Notes: generated by a model from the sequence alone, not told the origin. Shown: positions 53,331 to 62,443, counted from the stretch's first letter. The stretch: DNA of 64,000 nucleotides from Azospirillum brasilense (GCF_005222205.1 NZ_CP032349.1:248001-312000), one strand, 5' to 3'. Numbers and translations are program-made.

Positions 53331-53356
53331 TAATACCGGAGTGATGTCCGGTATTA
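53331..53356. promoter_or_regulatory. vapBC operator palindrome
   Basis: TAATACCGGA at 53331-53340 and its perfect complement TCCGGTATTA at 53347-53356, spaced by 6 bases. It lies directly before vapB and includes the stop codon of the PepSY gene. Autoregulation by VapBC at such palindromes is normal for the family. Confidence 0.75.
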
Positions 53357-54910
53357 CTTAACGCGCGCGGCGGCGTCCTGCAAGGGTCCCCGCGCGGCCG
53401 CGTTCCGCCACCCCCCTGCACGCACGCGGCGCCAGGCCAGCAGACCGAACAGGGCGCCCGTCGCCAGAGCGGTCAGGTCGATGCCGGCGACTCCCCACAG
53501 CCCGCGCGCCAGCGTCACCCCGAGATGGGCCTCGCTGGTCAGGGCGTTCAACACTGGCAGGGCGGTCCACAGCAGCGCCGCCGCCGCCAGCTGCTCGCCC
53601 CAGGCCCGCTGGACGCCGCGCAGCGCCGGGTGCAGGGCTGTCAGAAACCACGCGGCGAAGAAGGTGAGGGCCTCGAAGGTCTCCCGCCCGGCCAGCCCGG
53701 CGGGCAGCAGGCGGTTGGCCCAGAAATAGGCAGCGATGGCGATGGGAAGCCCGACCATCACCGCCAGATTGGCGCCGTCGGCCAGACGCAGCCCGAAGGA
53801 CGGGGTGGCCTCGCGCTTGCGCCGTTTGATGATCCAATAGACCTGACCGGTGCCGATCATCGCGGTGCCGGCGAGCCCGCACAGGATCATCGCCAGCCGC
53901 AGCGGTGTGTCGGCGAAGCGCATCATGTGCAGGCCATAGGCGCCGGCCCGCGTCGCCGCCGCTCCGCCTGTCCCCTCCCAGACCTCGCGCACCGCGCCAG
54001 TCGTGCCGTCGAACAGGATGGCCTGCGGCGAGATCACCACCCGGTCGGAATCGGTGCGCTTGAGAAGGATGGTGGCGGCGGCGTCGCCCGGGTTGTCGAT
54101 GATGATCCATCCTGGCCGGCCGCCGTCCCAGCGCCGCGCCGCCTCCGCCAGCAGCGGCTCGATGGCTGTGAGCGGGGCGGGCCGTCCCGCCACCGCCACC
54201 GGCGGCGGTTCGGCGTAGACCGCCGTGTTGAAGGTCGCCGGCCGGTCGCCGAAGGCCGCCTGCAGGCCCCAGGGCATGTAGAGCAGCATCAGCGGCACCA
54301 GCCCGGTCACGGTGATCAGCGCGTGGTAGGGCAGCACGATGATGCCCAGAGCGTTGTGCACGTCCATCCACAGCCGCGTGCGCGAGCGGTTGGGCCGGAA
54401 GGTGAAGAAGTCCCAGAAGACCCGCCGGTGGATGACGAAGCCGGTGATCAGCGCCACCAGCAGGGCCACCCCGGCGGCGCCGATCAGATAGCGCCCCACC
54501 AAGCCGGGAACGCGCAGGTCGAAGTGGAAGTAGTAGAGGAAGTCGCCGCCGAAGGTCGCCCGCGCCTGCACCGGGCGGCCGTCCGCCGGCTCCAGCGCCA
54601 GCTTGCGGAAGGCGGGCTGTATCCCCGGCGGGTTGTAGACGTAGACCTGGGTCGCGGTCCGCCGCTCGTCGGGCATGGTGATCAGCCAGCGGCGCGCCTG
54701 CGGCGCCTCGCGCGACAGGCTGGCGATCGCCGCCGCCGCCGCGGCGGGGCTGTTGGTCGCTGCGATCCGCTCGGGCTGCATCCAGCGGGTGATCTCGAAG
54801 CGGGCGTAGGCGGTGGTGCCGGTCAGGAAGACGCAGAACAGCAGCCAGCCGACCACCAGCCCGCCCCAATTGTGCAGCCACGTCATCGACAGGCGGAAAC
54901 TGCCGTTCAT
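53354..54910 (-). CDS. PepSY-associated membrane protein (iron uptake)
   Basis: A 518-residue PepSY_TM protein. The first helix (MTWLHNWGGLVVGWLLFCVF) is followed by a large periplasmic part, then helices near 150-175 (VALLVALITGFVIHRRVFWD), 200-220, 345-365 and three at the C-terminus. The HNALG and HMMRF-type histidines suggest heme or iron handling, as in PiuB/FegB-like reductases linked to siderophore receptors. It overlaps the DUF3649 gene by 4 bases and is the last gene of the ferric-siderophore operon, probably reducing or passing iron at the inner membrane. Confidence 0.88.
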   Translation of the reverse strand: MNGSFRLSMTWLHNWGGLVVGWLLFCVFLTGTTAYARFEITRWMQPERIAATNSPAAAAAAIASLSREAPQARRWLITMPDERRTATQVYVYNPPGIQPAFRKLALEPADGRPVQARATFGGDFLYYFHFDLRVPGLVGRYLIGAAGVALLVALITGFVIHRRVFWDFFTFRPNRSRTRLWMDVHNALGIIVLPYHALITVTGLVPLMLLYMPWGLQAAFGDRPATFNTAVYAEPPPVAVAGRPAPLTAIEPLLAEAARRWDGGRPGWIIIDNPGDAAATILLKRTDSDRVVISPQAILFDGTTGAVREVWEGTGGAAATRAGAYGLHMMRFADTPLRLAMILCGLAGTAMIGTGQVYWIIKRRKREATPSFGLRLADGANLAVMVGLPIAIAAYFWANRLLPAGLAGRETFEALTFFAAWFLTALHPALRGVQRAWGEQLAAAALLWTALPVLNALTSEAHLGVTLARGLWGVAGIDLTALATGALFGLLAWRRVRAGGWRNAAARGPLQDAAARVK

Positions 54911-55197
54911 ACCCCGGTTCCCGTCATGCTTTTCAACAGTGAGACCGCCGCCCAGACCGCCGCCGTCAGGCCGGCGGTCCAGGCCAGGGCGCGCAGGGCG
55001 CTGGCCGCGGCGAACACCATCACCACGGTCAGGACGCAGGGCAGCAGCGCCGCCATGGTGGCGGTCAGCACCGCCTCCGCGCGGTCCTGCACGGCCGGCA
55101 GCGCCAGGGCCAGCGCCGCCGCCGTTCCCGCCGCCAGGGCGTAGCCGCCGCCGACGGCGGTCACGACCCGCAGCGCGATCTCGGTTTTTCGCTTCAC
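54907..55197 (-). CDS. DUF3649 small membrane protein
   Basis: A 96-residue protein with a GTG start whose bases overlap the receptor's TGA as GTGA. It has three hydrophobic segments (VVTAVGGGYALAAGTAAALA, VLTATMAALLPCVLTVVMVF, LAWTAGLTAAVWAAVSLL) and matches the size and topology of DUF3649, a family almost always next to TonB receptors and PepSY proteins in iron operons. Function is unknown; a part of the iron-reductase or energiser complex is likely from context. Confidence 0.82.
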   Translation of the reverse strand: MKRKTEIALRVVTAVGGGYALAAGTAAALALALPAVQDRAEAVLTATMAALLPCVLTVVMVFAAASALRALAWTAGLTAAVWAAVSLLKSMTGTGV

Positions 55198-57695
55198 CAG
55201 GAATACTTCAGTGAGCCGATGACGGTGCGGCGCAGGCCGTAATAGCAGTTGGTCGCCCGTGAGCAGGCCGCGACATACTCCTTGTCGAAGAGGTTGCTGG
55301 CGTTGACCGCCGCCTGCACGCCCTGGAGCTGCGGGCTCAGATAGGACAGGTCGTAGCGCAGCGCGGCGTCGACCAGCGTGTGGGACGGCACCTTGAAGCT
55401 GTTGGCCGGGTCGCCGTAGGTGAAGCCGACGTAGCGCAGGCCGAGCCCGCCGCCCAGGCCGGCCAGCGGGCCGTCCTGCACCGTGTAGTCGCCCCAGGCC
55501 GAGGCCGAATGGGTCGGCACGGCGACCGGCCGCTTGCCGCGGTCGGCGCCGTTGCTCTTAGTCACCTCGGCGTCGAGGAAGGTGTAGCTGGCCACCGCGT
55601 TCAGCCCGGCGGCGAGGCTCACACGCGCCTCCGCCTCGAAGCCGCGCGAGCGGACCTCGCCGGTCTGGATGTTGTAGTTGGTGTGCAGCGGGTCGGCGGT
55701 GGTGACGTTCTGCTGGGTGATGGTGAAGGCCGACAGGGTGAACAGGCTGCCGGAGCCCGGCGGCTCGTACTTCAGCCCGGCCTCGTACTGCTGGCCGGTG
55801 GTCGGCTCGAACGGGTTGCCGTAGAAGTCGCTGCCGGACGTCGGCTCGAAGGATTCCGAATAGCTGGCGTAGGGCGCCAGACCGTTGTCGAACAGGTAGA
55901 GCGCCCCGACGCGGCCGGTGAAGGCGTCGTCCTGCTGCGACGCCCGTGCCTGGTTCAGCCGGTTGCGCTGCTGCGTCTCGGCCCAGTCCTTGCGCCCGCC
56001 CAGCAGCACGGCGAGGCCGCCCCACTTGATCTGGTCCTGGGCGTAGACGCCGGTCTGGGTGATGCGGGTGGCGGTGCTCTGGTAGATCGGCGGGGTGGCG
56101 ATCGGCAGCCCGTAGACCGGGTTGAACAGGTCGAGGTTCGGCGCCGCCGCCTGCCCGCGCAGCGTGTCGCTCCTCAGCCGCTGATGGTCGACGCCGGCCA
56201 GCACGGTGTGGCGCAGCGGACCGGTGTGGACGGTCACCTGGACCTGGTTGTCAACGGTCAGGTCGTAGGCGCGCTCGCGGGCCGAGAAGGTGGTGCGCCG
56301 CGTGGTGCGCTGGTCGGGCAGCAGGCCGGACGCGTAGACCTGCTTGAGGTCGAGGTCGTTGTGCAGGTAGCGGGCGTTCTGCCGCACCGTCCAGCGCTCG
56401 TCGAACCGGTGTTCGAAGCGATAGCCGACGCTCATGGTCTTGCGGTCCCAGTCGTTGAAGTTGGGATCGCCCGCGAAGAGCTTGGTCGGCAGCGTGCCGT
56501 TGGGGTTGGGAAGCACGGTGCCCTGGGCCGGCAGGTAGTTCAGCGGCGAATCGTCGTAATTGTCGCGCTGGTAGAGGCCGATCAGCGTCAGGCTGGTGTC
56601 GTCGGTCGGCCGGATGGTCACGGTCGGGGCGGCGGCGAGCCGGCGGCGCTCGGCGATGTCGGTCTGGGTGTCGGTGTCCAGCGCGACGCCGGCGAACCGG
56701 TAGGAGAGCCGACCGTCGCCGGTCACGTCGCCGCCGATGTCCAGCGCGGCCTGCTTGCGGCCCTGGTTGCCGGTTTGCAGCAGGATTTCATGCCGGGCGT
56801 CGGGGGAGGGCTGCTTGGTCACCATGTTGACCAGACCGCCGGGGCTGGTCTGACCGAACAGCACCGAGGCCGGGCCCTTCAGCACCTCGACCCGCTCGAA
56901 CAGGTACGGGTCGATACCGGAGGTCAGGAAGCCGCTGCCCTTCAGCCGCAGCCCGTCGAGATATTCGTTGAAGGACACGCCGGTGGTGCCGTTGCCGCCG
57001 AAGCCGCGCACCGAGATGCCGTCGCCGCCGAAGGAGGAGGACCCGCCGTTGCGGGCGGTCGTGACGCCGGAGGTGTAGTTCAGGACGTCGGCCAGACTGC
57101 GCGCCGCCTGGGCGTCCATCTGGTCGCGGGTGACGACGGAGATCGACTGCGGCGTTTCCAGGATCGGCGTGTCGGTCTTGGTGGCTGTGGCGCTCTGGCG
57201 GGCGGCGTAGCCCATGACCGGGCCGGTCGCCCGCTCGCGCGTGCCTTCGACGGTCACCGGGTCCAGCACCGTCTCGCCGGCCTGCGGCCGTGACAGCACG
57301 GCGCGACCGGGGCCGGTCATCTGGTACGACACGCCGGTGCCGGACAGCAGGCGGCGCAGCGCCTCGTCGGCGCTCATGGTGCCCGACACGCCGGGCGAGG
57401 TCAGGCCGCGCGCCACCTCCGCCGGGAAGCCGACCTCCCAGCCGCTGGCCGCGCTGAAGGCGTTGAGGGCCGTCACCAGCCCCTGCGGGGCAATGTCGAA
57501 GCGCTGCCCCGCCGTTTGTCCGCCCATCTGTCCGGAAGCCTGGGCCACCTGCCCGCCGGTCTTCGCCGGTGCCGCCAGGGCGTAGCCCCCCGCCGCCACA
57601 CCGATGCCGGCCACCGCCGATGACAGCAGCGCCGCCCGCAACAGGGCCGTCCCCCGACATCCCCGCGCACCCCGATCCATCATCCCCGCACCCAT
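55194..57695 (-). CDS. TonB-dependent siderophore receptor with signalling domain
   Basis: An 833-residue outer-membrane receptor. The leader (SSAVAGIGVAAGGYALAAPA) is followed by a secretin/TonB STN signalling domain (about 60-130: FDIAPQGLVTALNAFSAASG, DEALRRLLSGTGVSYQM), a plug with DTPILETPQSISVVTRDQMD and FERVEVLKGPASVLFGQTSP, and a beta-barrel ending in VIGSLKYSW with a terminal Trp. The STN domain is used for transcriptional signalling to FecR. Together with FecI and FecR upstream it makes a complete surface-signalling ferric-siderophore uptake unit. The siderophore is unknown. Confidence 0.95.
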   Translation of the reverse strand: MGAGMMDRGARGCRGTALLRAALLSSAVAGIGVAAGGYALAAPAKTGGQVAQASGQMGGQTAGQRFDIAPQGLVTALNAFSAASGWEVGFPAEVARGLTSPGVSGTMSADEALRRLLSGTGVSYQMTGPGRAVLSRPQAGETVLDPVTVEGTRERATGPVMGYAARQSATATKTDTPILETPQSISVVTRDQMDAQAARSLADVLNYTSGVTTARNGGSSSFGGDGISVRGFGGNGTTGVSFNEYLDGLRLKGSGFLTSGIDPYLFERVEVLKGPASVLFGQTSPGGLVNMVTKQPSPDARHEILLQTGNQGRKQAALDIGGDVTGDGRLSYRFAGVALDTDTQTDIAERRRLAAAPTVTIRPTDDTSLTLIGLYQRDNYDDSPLNYLPAQGTVLPNPNGTLPTKLFAGDPNFNDWDRKTMSVGYRFEHRFDERWTVRQNARYLHNDLDLKQVYASGLLPDQRTTRRTTFSARERAYDLTVDNQVQVTVHTGPLRHTVLAGVDHQRLRSDTLRGQAAAPNLDLFNPVYGLPIATPPIYQSTATRITQTGVYAQDQIKWGGLAVLLGGRKDWAETQQRNRLNQARASQQDDAFTGRVGALYLFDNGLAPYASYSESFEPTSGSDFYGNPFEPTTGQQYEAGLKYEPPGSGSLFTLSAFTITQQNVTTADPLHTNYNIQTGEVRSRGFEAEARVSLAAGLNAVASYTFLDAEVTKSNGADRGKRPVAVPTHSASAWGDYTVQDGPLAGLGGGLGLRYVGFTYGDPANSFKVPSHTLVDAALRYDLSYLSPQLQGVQAAVNASNLFDKEYVAACSRATNCYYGLRRTVIGSLKYSW

Positions 57696-57858
57696 CGTAA
57701 CGCTTTCCCCATGATCGCGACGTATCGACCGGCCGGACCGCGTCGCTTGTTGCGATTGCGACGCATTCCTAATAGCCGTGCCGACCTGACGTTTTGGGAT
57801 CGTGAAAAGCGGAAATTTTTTTTGAGGGACGGCGCGCGGGCAGGGAAAGCCGGCGGCG

Positions 57859-58911
57859 TCAGGGACGCGGGCGCAGGATCAGCAGGGCGTCGGACACCCG
57901 CAGCGTCTCGGCCCGCACCAGACCGGCCAGGGCCGTCGCCGTCCGCACCGGATCGTCCAGCCGGTAATTGCCGGTGATCCGCCGGTCGGCGAGGGAATCG
58001 GGAACCACGATCAGCCCCGGGTAGTAGCGGTCCAGCTCATCCAGAACCTCGCCCAGGGGGCGGTCCTCGAAGACCAGCCGGCCATCGACCCAGCCGAGCG
58101 CCGCGGACAGGTCGGCGGGGTGCTCCGCGCCGACGCCCGACGCCGTGACCACCACCTCCTCGCCCGCGCGCAGCCGCACGGCGGGGCCGCCGGACCGGGC
58201 CACATCCACGGTGCCGTGGCGCACCGTCACCGTCACCCGGTCGTCCAGGTAGCGGACGGCGAAGGCGGTGCCGACCACGGTCACCACGGCGGGGCCGGCC
58301 GCGACCCGGAAGGGACGGGCGGGGTCGGGCGTCACCTCGAAGAAGGCGGCCCCGCGCAGCAGCCGGGTCCGCCGCTCCTCCCCCTCGACGTCGGTGGCGA
58401 GCGCCGTCCCGGTGTCCATCAGCACCCGCGATCCATCGGCCAGCTGCAGGCGCTCCTGCACGCCGGTCGCGGTGCGGTGGTCGGCCTGCAGGCGCAGCGG
58501 CAGGTCGGCGGCCAGGCCAAGTCCGACCGCCACCAGCACCGCCGCCGCCCACGCCATCGCCCGGCGCCCCAGCGGCCGGGAGCGGCGCGACGGTCGGAGG
58601 GGAAGCGCTGGCGCGGCGTCACGCGGCGCCGTGTCCGGAACCGCCGTGTCCGGAGCCGCTGTGGCCGAAACCGCTGTGGCCTCCAGCGCTTCGGTGAGGA
58701 TGGGCGAGGCCCACATGTCCTGCGCCAAGGCCCAGGCGCGGGCGTTGCGGGGATCGGCGGCGCACCAGGCGGCGCAGGCCTGCCGGCACTCCTCTCCCGC
58801 ATCCTCCGCCTGCAGACGGATGAACCAGTCGAGCGCCTGCTCCAGCGGTAAGGAGGGGTCGGTGTCGTCAGGCATGGGATCGGGCATGGGAGTCGCGTGT
58901 GGTGCCGTCAC
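57859..58911 (-). CDS. fecR: FecR-type anti-sigma / sigma regulator
   Basis: A 350-residue FecR protein. The N-terminal DUF4880 part (ALDWFIRLQAEDAGEECRQA, RNARAWALAQDMW) binds the sigma factor, a transmembrane helix lies near 117-137 (AMAWAAAVLVAVGLGLAADL), and the periplasmic FecR domain (LADGSRVLMDTGTALATDVE, GAAFFEVTPDPARPFRVAAG) precedes a C-terminal STN-like domain. The GTG at 58911 overlaps the fecI stop as GTGA; an ATG at 58887 is the alternative start. It relays receptor occupancy to FecI. Confidence 0.93.
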   Translation of the reverse strand: MTAPHATPMPDPMPDDTDPSLPLEQALDWFIRLQAEDAGEECRQACAAWCAADPRNARAWALAQDMWASPILTEALEATAVSATAAPDTAVPDTAPRDAAPALPLRPSRRSRPLGRRAMAWAAAVLVAVGLGLAADLPLRLQADHRTATGVQERLQLADGSRVLMDTGTALATDVEGEERRTRLLRGAAFFEVTPDPARPFRVAAGPAVVTVVGTAFAVRYLDDRVTVTVRHGTVDVARSGGPAVRLRAGEEVVVTASGVGAEHPADLSAALGWVDGRLVFEDRPLGEVLDELDRYYPGLIVVPDSLADRRITGNYRLDDPVRTATALAGLVRAETLRVSDALLILRPRP

Positions 58912-59483
58912 GGTCTTTCTCTTTGTAAGACGTTCGGGCCGGCGGAAACCCGCAATCCTTCCCGGTCGAGCCGGGCGAACACCTCCAGGCAGGCCAGCAG
59001 GGCGGCCTTCAGATCCTTTTGCACGGTGCTGACCGAGACGTCGAGCCGCTCGGCGATCTCCGCGTGGGACAGCCCCTCCATCCGGTTCAGCAGAAGAATG
59101 CGGCGCTGCCGCTCGGACAGGGTCGCCAGCGCGGCGTTCATCCGGGCCAGCCGCTGGCGGTCGCCGGCCTGGGTTTCCGGAGAGGGCAGGGGGGCGGCGA
59201 CCTCCTCCATCCCTTCGGCGGTCACGTCCTGCACCACCACCACGGCGAGCCGGCGCTCCCGCCGCAGATGGTCGAAGGCCAGGTTGCGCGCCGTCTGGAA
59301 CAGGAAGGGCAGGGGATGATCCACCGGCCGGTCGCGTTCCGCCGCCCTTACCTTGAGATAGGCCTCGTGCGCCAGATCCTCGGCGGTGGCGGCGCTGCCG
59401 ACCATGCGGGACAGCAGGCGGACCAGCGTGCTCCGGTGTCCCATGAAAAGAGCGTCGAGCGACGGCTTGGCGGTGTCAGCCAT
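58908..59483 (-). CDS. fecI: FecI-type ECF sigma factor
   Basis: A 191-residue extracytoplasmic-function sigma factor. Region 2 is ALFMGHRSTLVRLLSRMVGS with EDLAHEAYLKVRAAERD; region 4 is LSERQRRILLLNRMEGLSHA then EIAERLDVSVSTVQKDLKAA. HPLPFLFQTARNLAFDHLRR is the FecI-group linker. It directs RNA polymerase to the receptor operon promoter, probably in the 57.7-57.86 kb spacer. A Fur-like palindrome 145 bases upstream of its start suggests iron repression. Confidence 0.94.
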   Translation of the reverse strand: MADTAKPSLDALFMGHRSTLVRLLSRMVGSAATAEDLAHEAYLKVRAAERDRPVDHPLPFLFQTARNLAFDHLRRERRLAVVVVQDVTAEGMEEVAAPLPSPETQAGDRQRLARMNAALATLSERQRRILLLNRMEGLSHAEIAERLDVSVSTVQKDLKAALLACLEVFARLDREGLRVSAGPNVLQRERP

Positions 59484-59625
59484 GGGCCACCGGACGAGGA
59501 ACCGGCGCCTTCACGCGATGCGGATCGGGCATGCGGTGCAGATCGGGCATGGCGTCGCCCCGTTTCTCCACAGAAAAGCGGCGTCGCCGCGCCATGACCG
59601 GTGCATGACGGGGGCAATATACTTA

Positions 59626-59640
59626 GAATGCGTATCATTC
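59626..59640. promoter_or_regulatory. Fur-like box upstream of fecI
   Basis: GAATG, CGTAT, CATTC: a 15-base sequence with perfect 5-base arms. Read on the minus strand with its flanks it is TTGAGAATGATACGCATTCT, resembling the core of Fur sites. It is 143-157 bases before the fecI ATG. Confidence 0.6.
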
Positions 59641-59702
59641 TCAACCGTATGTTCCGCCTGAGGAACCGCCGTGCCCCGGGGCACGGCGGCGCCTCGCGCG
59701 GA

Positions 59703-60119
59703 TCAGCGGGCCAGCTCGAAGCGGATCGGCTGCGCGCCCTGCCACAGGGTCCGCTTGCCGAGTTCGGCCAGATTCTCCAGCCCTTCGGTGATGGTGATGA
59801 AGTGGTTGCCGGCGAGCTGGCCCATCTTGCTGGAGAACTGCACGCCGCCATAGGCCAGCAGGATCTCGGTCTCGCTGATGCCGCCCGGATAGAGGATGAT
59901 CTGGCCCGGCGCCGGGTGGCTGGTGTGGTTCTCGTAGCCGAGGCCGAAATCGGTGTCGCCCAGCGGAATCCACACGCCTTCGCCGCTCCAGCGGACATGG
60001 ACGATCTGGCCCTCGTAGGGCAGCAGGCTGCGGAACTTGGCGCAGGTCTTCGGCGCGGCGGCCGATTCAAAGCGGGCGCCGAAGGTGAAGGGGCCGGCGG
60101 TGATGGTCAGGGCGTCCAT
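59703..60119 (-). CDS. DUF3830 family protein (cyclophilin-like fold)
   Basis: A 138-residue protein matching DUF3830. GPFTFGARFESAAAPKTCAK is the typical opening (fold related to cyclophilin-like TM1367 proteins), and VWIPLGDTDFGLGYENHTSH plus GQIILYPGGISETEILLAYG are the family's central signatures. DUF3830 genes often accompany hydantoinase or dihydropyrimidinase genes; a small-molecule-binding or hydrolytic role has been suggested but is not known. Here it is the last gene of the leftward dihydropyrimidinase operon, separated from it by a short tandem-repeat spacer. Confidence 0.85.
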   Translation of the reverse strand: MDALTITAGPFTFGARFESAAAPKTCAKFRSLLPYEGQIVHVRWSGEGVWIPLGDTDFGLGYENHTSHPAPGQIILYPGGISETEILLAYGGVQFSSKMGQLAGNHFITITEGLENLAELGKRTLWQGAQPIRFELAR

Positions 60120-60195
60120 GGTGTCGTGGTCCTCGTGTCCTGGGTTCTTATGGCCCCACCCGAACCCTCTCCGGCCCGGCGGGGGAGGGCCAAGG

Positions 60196-60262
60196 TGGGG
60201 GAAGGTGCTTTGTGGGGGAAGGTGCTTTGTGGGGGAAGGTGTTTTGTGGGGGAATGCGCTTT
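60196..60262. repeat. 17-bp tandem repeat in the hydA-DUF3830 spacer
   Basis: The unit TGGGGGAAGGTGCTTTG occurs at 60196 and 60213 exactly, at 60230 with one change (GTTTTG), and degenerately at 60247. It fills the space between the dihydropyrimidinase stop (60264) and the next gene. A variable-length spacer of this sort could change between strains. Confidence 0.88.
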
Positions 60263-60263
60263 C

Positions 60264-61688
60264 TCAGACCGCCGCCACCTTCGGCCGCGCCAGATCCGGC
60301 GTGTCGCAGCGCAGGAAGGCGCCGCGGCCGGGCTGCGCCACGCAGGCGCCGCCCTCCACCACGACCTCGCCGCGCGACAGCACGGTCTCCGGCCAGCCGG
60401 TCACCTCCAGCCCCTCGTACGGGGTGTAGTCGACGTTGTGGTGCAGCATGGCGTTGGTGATCGTGACCTTGCGGTCGGGGTCGTAGATCACGATGTCGGC
60501 GTCGGCGCCGATGGCCAGGCTGCCCTTGCGCGGGTGCAGGCCGTACATCTTGGCCGGGTTGGTCGAGGACAGCTCGACGAAGCGCTGCAGGCTGATGCGG
60601 CCCTTCTTGACGCCTTCCGAGAACAGGATGGGCAACCGCGTCTCGATGCCCGGCACGCCGTTGGGAATCCAGTTGAAGGGCGTGTTGGCGCCGTGCAGCA
60701 TCTTGCCCTTGGGGTCCTGGTAGCGGAACGGCGCGTGGTCGGACGACACGATGTGGAAGGTGCCGCCGGCCAGCGCGTCCCAGACGGCCGCCTGGTTGGC
60801 CTTGTCGCGCGGCGGCGGGCTGCAGATGCACTTGGCCCCTTCCATGCCGTGGCCGTGCAGGTCGTGCTCGGTCAGCACCATGTATTGCGGGCAGGTCTCG
60901 GCGTAGATGCGCATGCCGCGGCCCTGCGCCCAGTGGATCTGCTCGATCGCCTCGCGGCCCGAGACGTGGACGATCAGGATCGGCACGTCGGCGAGTTCCG
61001 CCATGGCGATGGCGCGGTGGGTCGCCTCGCGCTCCACCAGCATCGGCCGGGAATCGGCGTGGTAGCGCGGCGCGGTGTGGCCGGCGGCGAGCAGCTTGTC
61101 GGTCAGCCAGCCGATGAAATCGGCGTTCTCGGCGTGGATCATCGCCATGGCGCCGTCGCGCCGGGCGACGCTCAGCAGCTCCAGCACCTGCCGGTCGTTC
61201 AGCTTCATGTCGTCGTAGGTCATGTAGATCTTGAACGACGTGTAGCCGTCATGAATCAGCGCCGGCAGGTCCTGGCCGAGGAGCTGGTCGGTCGGGTCGC
61301 TGACGATGAGGTGGAAGGCGTAGTCGATCACCGCCTTGCCGTCGGCCCGCCGGTGGTAGTCGGTCACCGCGTCGCGCAGCGACTGGCCCTTGAACTGGCA
61401 GGCGAAGGGAATGACCGTCGTTGTCCCGCCGTAGGCCGCCGAGCGCGTGCCCGTCTCGAAATCGTCGGCCGACTGCGAGCCGTCGCTGGTCGGCTGGTCG
61501 AGGTGGCAATGGCCGTCGACGCCGCCGGGCATCACCAGCTTGCCGGTCGCGTCGATCTCGCGGGCGCCCGGCCCCAGCCCGGTGCCGATGGCGGCGATGC
61601 GGCCGCCGATCACGCCGAGGTCGGCGGCGAACACGTCGGACGCGGTGGCCAGCGTGCCATGGCGGATCACGGTGTCGAACTGCGGCAT
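60264..61688 (-). CDS. hydA: Dihydropyrimidinase/hydantoinase (cyclic amidohydrolase)
   Basis: A 474-residue amidohydrolase. The metal ligands are His60 and His62 (VDGHCHLD), carboxylated Lys152 (SFKIYMTY), His184 (MIHAEN), His240 (IVHVSG) and Asp316 (SSDHAPF); Tyr155 in IYMTY is the usual substrate-binding residue. The enzyme opens dihydrouracil, dihydrothymine or hydantoins to N-carbamoyl amino acids. The operon also has an amino-acid-type ABC importer, a GntR regulator and DUF3830, so imported cyclic ureides or related compounds are likely substrates. No beta-ureidopropionase is in the window. Confidence 0.92.
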   Translation of the reverse strand: MPQFDTVIRHGTLATASDVFAADLGVIGGRIAAIGTGLGPGAREIDATGKLVMPGGVDGHCHLDQPTSDGSQSADDFETGTRSAAYGGTTTVIPFACQFKGQSLRDAVTDYHRRADGKAVIDYAFHLIVSDPTDQLLGQDLPALIHDGYTSFKIYMTYDDMKLNDRQVLELLSVARRDGAMAMIHAENADFIGWLTDKLLAAGHTAPRYHADSRPMLVEREATHRAIAMAELADVPILIVHVSGREAIEQIHWAQGRGMRIYAETCPQYMVLTEHDLHGHGMEGAKCICSPPPRDKANQAAVWDALAGGTFHIVSSDHAPFRYQDPKGKMLHGANTPFNWIPNGVPGIETRLPILFSEGVKKGRISLQRFVELSSTNPAKMYGLHPRKGSLAIGADADIVIYDPDRKVTITNAMLHHNVDYTPYEGLEVTGWPETVLSRGEVVVEGGACVAQPGRGAFLRCDTPDLARPKVAAV

Positions 61689-61749
61689 GGAACTCTCCTT
61701 GGTCCTTGAAGGGCGGTCCCTTAGGGGACGGTTCTTGCGGTGACCGGAA

Positions 61750-62433
61750 TCACAGGAAATAGCCGCCCGGATTGGCCTCGGCGGCGATGGCGCGGCGGGC
61801 GTCGTCCTGGAGGTTGCGCAGATGCGCCAGCATGGCGGCCTTGGCCGCGGCCACGTCGCGCCGCTCGACCGCCTCCAGCACCGCCCGGTGCTCCGTGTCG
61901 ATCTCGCCCTTGCGGTGGAAGCTGCTGGAGATGCGGAACAGACGGGCGACCACCCGCATGCGCGTGATCGTCTCGGCCAGCGTCGCGTTGCCGCTGACGC
62001 GGGCGAAGAAGCTGTGGAAATGGTTGTCGTAGAGCCAGTGCTGCATGTCGTCCTCGCCGCCGTCCAGCGATTCGAGCCCGCGCCGCAGCTCGGCGAGGTC
62101 GGCGTCGCCGACCAGCGGCACCGCCGTCTCGATGGCGTGGCACTCCAGCAACTCGCGCATCTGCATGCACTCGAAGAACTCGCGGGCCGAGACGATGCGG
62201 ACGCGGTAGCTGCGCTCGCTGGTGCGCTCCAGAAGCCCTTCGCCGACCAGCCGGACCAGCGCCTCGCGCATCGGCGTGCGCGACACGCTCAGCCGCTCGG
62301 CGAGCCGCCCCTCCGGCACCTCGGCGCCGCCGGGAATCTGGCGGCTGAGGATCAGCTCGCGCAGATGCCCGTAGGTCTGGTCGCCGAGGTTGGCGGGCCG
62401 GGGGAACAGCGGGTCGGCCGGGGGAGGGGTCAT
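61750..62433 (-). CDS. GntR family transcriptional regulator (FCD subfamily)
   Basis: A 227-residue GntR/FadR-type regulator. The winged HTH is GDQTYGHLRELILSRQIPGG and EVPEGRLAERLSVSRTPMRE; the FCD domain has the metal-binding pattern in WLYDNHFHSFFARVSGN, RLFRISSSFHRKGEIDTEHR and AHLRN. The gene lies inside the operon, 10 bases after the permease and about 60 before hydA, so it probably controls the operon that carries it. The ligand may be a pyrimidine breakdown product; this is inferred from position. Confidence 0.9.
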   Translation of the reverse strand: MTPPPADPLFPRPANLGDQTYGHLRELILSRQIPGGAEVPEGRLAERLSVSRTPMREALVRLVGEGLLERTSERSYRVRIVSAREFFECMQMRELLECHAIETAVPLVGDADLAELRRGLESLDGGEDDMQHWLYDNHFHSFFARVSGNATLAETITRMRVVARLFRISSSFHRKGEIDTEHRAVLEAVERRDVAAAKAAMLAHLRNLQDDARRAIAAEANPGGYFL

Positions 62434-62443
62434 GACCGGAGCC

